From contig SZNP01000004.1 of the NCBI GenBank assembly GCA_005239435.1, positions 620,001 through 684,000 on the forward strand: DNA of 64,000 nt, read 5' to 3'. Shown here piece after piece: positions 61,988-64,000 of this stretch. The first letter of the stretch is position 1. Each line of letters begins with the position of its first letter. A program made the translations under genes and the position numbers. This DNA comes from Halorussus salinisoli (GTDB lineage Archaea; Halobacteriota; Halobacteria; Halobacteriales; Haladaptataceae). The notes under the pieces were generated by a model that saw only the letters and a list, made by a program, of their open reading frames with translations, was not told where the DNA came from and searched no databases.

Positions 61988-62962
61988 TTACCGGACAGTC
62001 ACCGCGGCCTTTCCGACGATGTTCTCGCCCATCACGTCGTGATGGGCGGTCGCTGCGTCTTCCAAGTCGTACGTTCGGCTGACGGTGATAGAGAGCGTTC
62101 CGTCGGCCAGCAACCGAGCGAGTTTCCGGAGCACGAACGAAAGCGTCGGCAGGTCATCGCGCACTAACAGCGGTGTCATACTTAGCATATGCACCTGCAG
62201 GTGTTTCCCTCTGGCCTGGGGGCCGTCTATCGAGGAACCGTCGCCATCTATCACGATTACGTCGGCACCGAAGCCAGCGACGTCAACGTCCATTTGGGCG
62301 TTTTCGGCGTATCGCGGATCGAGGATAACGTCAACGCCGCCGGGACAAGCACGCCCGACGGCGTCTGTGACATCGTCGGTGTAGTCGAACACGTCGTCAG
62401 CACCGAACTCCTTCGCCGCGCTCACCCGGTCGGGCGAGCCCGCGGTCGCAAGGACCGAGGCGCCGGACGCCTTCGCGAGCTGGACACCGACGTGACCGAC
62501 GCCGCCGGCACCGCCGTGGATCAAGCAGGCGTCGACCGGGCCGAGGTCCGTCCGTTCAATCAGTCCGAGCCACGCGGTCGTCCCGACGATGCCGGCCGCG
62601 CCGCCTTCCTCGAACGAAACTGACGGCGGGAGCGCCGCCACCATGTTCGTCGGGACGGTAACGTACTCCGCGAACGACCCTTGCCGAAACCCCGCGGAGT
62701 AGAATCCGGTTCCGAACACACGATCCCCGACCTCGTACTCCTTGACGCTGTCACCGGCGGCCTCGACAACGCCGGCGAAGTCCGAACCCGTCGTCTTCGG
62801 CGTTCGGTCGTGACCGCGGGCCCGGTACTTCGCGTCGACGGGATTGACGCCGGCGGTGTGAACAGCGACGAGAAGTTCGTACGGCCCTGGCACGGGACGC
62901 GGGACGTCCTCAAGTCGAAGCGCGTCGGGCGGTCCCGACTCGTGGTAGCGAACAGCGCGCAT
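61988..62962 (-). CDS. Quinone-oxidoreductase-like MDR family protein
   Basis: A 324-residue medium-chain dehydrogenase/reductase of the zinc-free quinone oxidoreductase type. It has the GroES-like N-terminus (MRAVRYHESGPPDALRLEDV), GVNPVDAKYRA, the NADPH motif HGGAGGVGHVGVQLAKA, and the C-terminal ITVSRTYDLEDAATAH. No structural zinc Cys cluster is seen. It reduces quinones or alpha,beta-unsaturated carbonyls. It lies 6 bp downstream of the racemase gene and likely shares its operon. Confidence 0.9.
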   Translation of the reverse strand: MRAVRYHESGPPDALRLEDVPRPVPGPYELLVAVHTAGVNPVDAKYRARGHDRTPKTTGSDFAGVVEAAGDSVKEYEVGDRVFGTGFYSAGFRQGSFAEYVTVPTNMVAALPPSVSFEEGGAAGIVGTTAWLGLIERTDLGPVDACLIHGGAGGVGHVGVQLAKASGASVLATAGSPDRVSAAKEFGADDVFDYTDDVTDAVGRACPGGVDVILDPRYAENAQMDVDVAGFGADVIVIDGDGSSIDGPQARGKHLQVHMLSMTPLLVRDDLPTLSFVLRKLARLLADGTLSITVSRTYDLEDAATAHHDVMGENIVGKAAVTVR

Positions 62963-62968
62963 GTGTGC

Positions 62969-63700
62969 TCAGTACCGCCGTGCTCGGACCGTCTGCCAGG
63001 CCATGTCCGCCAACGTCAATTGGTCGAACACCGGCAGGTCCAGTTCTCGCTGGACTGCCTCCGCGTAGGGGTGGAGGTTCGTACACTCGAAGAGGACGGT
63101 CCCGACGTCCTCCTCCGCCTGCATCGCCTCGATGGTCGCAAGCAGCTCCTCCTCCATCACGTCCAGATCGAGGGTGTTCTCGGTCTGGTCGATGAACACC
63201 GCGTTGAAGTACTCGCGATCGCCGAGTCCCTCGACGGTCAGCCTGTCGCGGTAGTCGGTTATCACCGGGTGGTCGAGACTCCAGAGGCTTTCCTCGTTCG
63301 AGACGATGACTCCGATCTTCTCGTCGGGAGCGATCACGGACTCCGCGATCGGTATCTGGAGAAGCGGACTCGTGAAGACGGGAACCTCGTCCACCCGTTC
63401 AGAGAGGTGTTCCTGAATCCGCAGGAGGTAGCCACAGCCGGTGACGATGCCCGCGGCGCCCTGTTCGACCAAGTCCTCGGCGGCGGCGACGAACGGGCCG
63501 AGTATCTCCTCGGGGTCGTCGGCTGTCACCACTTCCCTGGCCGAGGCCCCCTCGACGGTTCGGAACTGCACCGGGTAGCCGTATGTCCGGGCGTTCCCGC
63601 AGTCACCCGGCGGGCGGGGGGTCGTCGTGTCGAGCATGAGTACGCCGAGGAAGCCTCCGTACGTACGGTAGCCTCCCTCGTACACGCCATCGCGTGACAT
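62969..63700 (-). CDS. Asp/Glu/hydantoin racemase-superfamily protein
   Basis: A 243-residue two-lobed protein with the two family Cys, in GIVTGCGYLLR and VLFECTNLHPY, and the two-lobe spacing of aspartate/glutamate racemases and maleate isomerases. The start at 63700 (MSRDGVYEGG) is preferred because a CTTTATG box lies about 27 bases before it; an upstream Met (63709) is less likely. It sits between the MDR gene and an enolase-superfamily gene on the same strand. The substrate is uncertain: an amino acid, hydantoin or dicarboxylate. Confidence 0.8.
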   Translation of the reverse strand: MSRDGVYEGGYRTYGGFLGVLMLDTTTPRPPGDCGNARTYGYPVQFRTVEGASAREVVTADDPEEILGPFVAAAEDLVEQGAAGIVTGCGYLLRIQEHLSERVDEVPVFTSPLLQIPIAESVIAPDEKIGVIVSNEESLWSLDHPVITDYRDRLTVEGLGDREYFNAVFIDQTENTLDLDVMEEELLATIEAMQAEEDVGTVLFECTNLHPYAEAVQRELDLPVFDQLTLADMAWQTVRARRY

Positions 63701-63814
63701 AATGGCCACTCAACGTATCGGAGCATAAAGGTTGCCCAGCGTTCGCTGGCCGCTCAGAAGCCGTCACGTCGATGGGAAACGGATGGCCGGACGACGAACC
63801 AGGACGGGCGAGGC

Positions 63815-64000
63815 TCAGTCGACCTGGTACCGTTCGACCTTCTTAGAATCGATTTCCACGCCCAACCCGTTGCCGCTCGGGACGTACGTGTACCCATCCT
63901 CGATCCTGATCGGCTCTTTGAGGATTGTATCGTCGAGCAGACTGGGGCCCTTCACGTCTGAGGGGTACGTGGCGTGCGGTTGGCACGCAGCGAAGTGGGC
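63815..64000 (-). CDS. Mandelate racemase/muconate lactonizing enzyme-family protein, C-terminal end (continues beyond window)
   Basis: The last 61 codons (AHFAACQPHATYPSDVKGP..., ILKEPIRIEDGYTYVPSGNGLGVEID, ending VERYQVD) match the C-terminal capping region of mandelate racemase/muconate cycloisomerase-type enolases. There the LGVE segment is followed by a short tail. The catalytic part lies outside the window. It precedes the racemase gene on the same strand and is probably the first known member of that operon. Confidence 0.75.
   Translation of the reverse strand, partial: AHFAACQPHATYPSDVKGPSLLDDTILKEPIRIEDGYTYVPSGNGLGVEIDSKKVERYQVD

Noticed and set aside
1..64000. CRISPR array, rRNA or tRNA genes
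   Set aside because: No repeat-spacer pattern, rRNA segments or cloverleaf-like sequences were found by reading both strands.

Overview
The window is haloarchaeal (class Halobacteria). The predicted proteins are acidic and rich in Asp and Glu. Many genes have an AT-rich TATA element about 25-30 bp before the start codon, as expected for leaderless transcripts. Secreted proteins carry twin-arginine or lipobox signals, and one ends in a PGF-CTERM anchor. Several families are haloarchaeal signatures: RdfA, the archaea-specific SMC-like protein, halocyanin-type cupredoxins and DUF7282-like domains. The genus cannot be told from the sequence, nor whether this is chromosome or megaplasmid.

Layout. 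0-7.5 kb is a sugar-acid/hydroxy-acid catabolic block: two D-2-hydroxyacid dehydrogenases, a ThDP enzyme, an Ldh2-type dehydrogenase, a KdgD/DHDPS-type lyase, a glucarate-dehydratase-like enolase and an IclR regulator with a candidate operator. 7.8-10.4 kb holds the cell-shape pair rdfA and sph3-like. 11.5-14.6 kb has lhgO followed by an IS5-type element with cargo that abuts a tnpB remnant. 14.7-21 kb encodes a secreted M14 carboxypeptidase, a TSUP exporter and a SoxB-like metallophosphoesterase. 21-45 kb is a large copper-handling island: DUF302, multicopper oxidase, CopB, three SHOCT membrane proteins, cupredoxins, an ABC-2 exporter operon with cupredoxin and FAD oxidoreductase, a methionine-rich DUF7282 protein, beta-propeller lipoproteins, a permease with twin YHS fingers, and a membrane-bound winged-helix protein with a Met-rich loop. 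45-49.7 kb is a graveyard of broken IS, primase, regulator and transposase genes with an AT-rich FkbM methyltransferase. 49.8-58.7 kb is a peptide-type ABC transporter operon ending in a CitE-like lyase, facing an ADP-forming acyl-CoA synthetase. 59-60.2 kb is an AT-rich tract with little coding. 60.3-64 kb has a second IclR regulator, a quinone-reductase-type MDR enzyme, an Asp/Glu racemase and the end of an enolase-superfamily gene.

How it fits together. The outer blocks look like inducible uptake and breakdown of carboxylic or sugar acids, each with its own IclR regulator. The middle block looks like a copper export and oxidation system: oxidase and cupredoxins outside the membrane, CopB and ABC export in the membrane, and Met-rich proteins as likely Cu(I) binders. 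The most striking new signals are: (i) a 24-bp palindrome, core GTTAC-N12-GTAAC, found five times with identical spacing; (ii) a Met-rich block inserted into a DUF7282 domain; (iii) a membrane-anchored winged-helix protein with a Met-rich external loop; (iv) a cupredoxin gene inside a transposon-like unit with terminal inverted repeats and a 9-bp target duplication; (v) a substrate-binding protein whose two halves look swapped in order.
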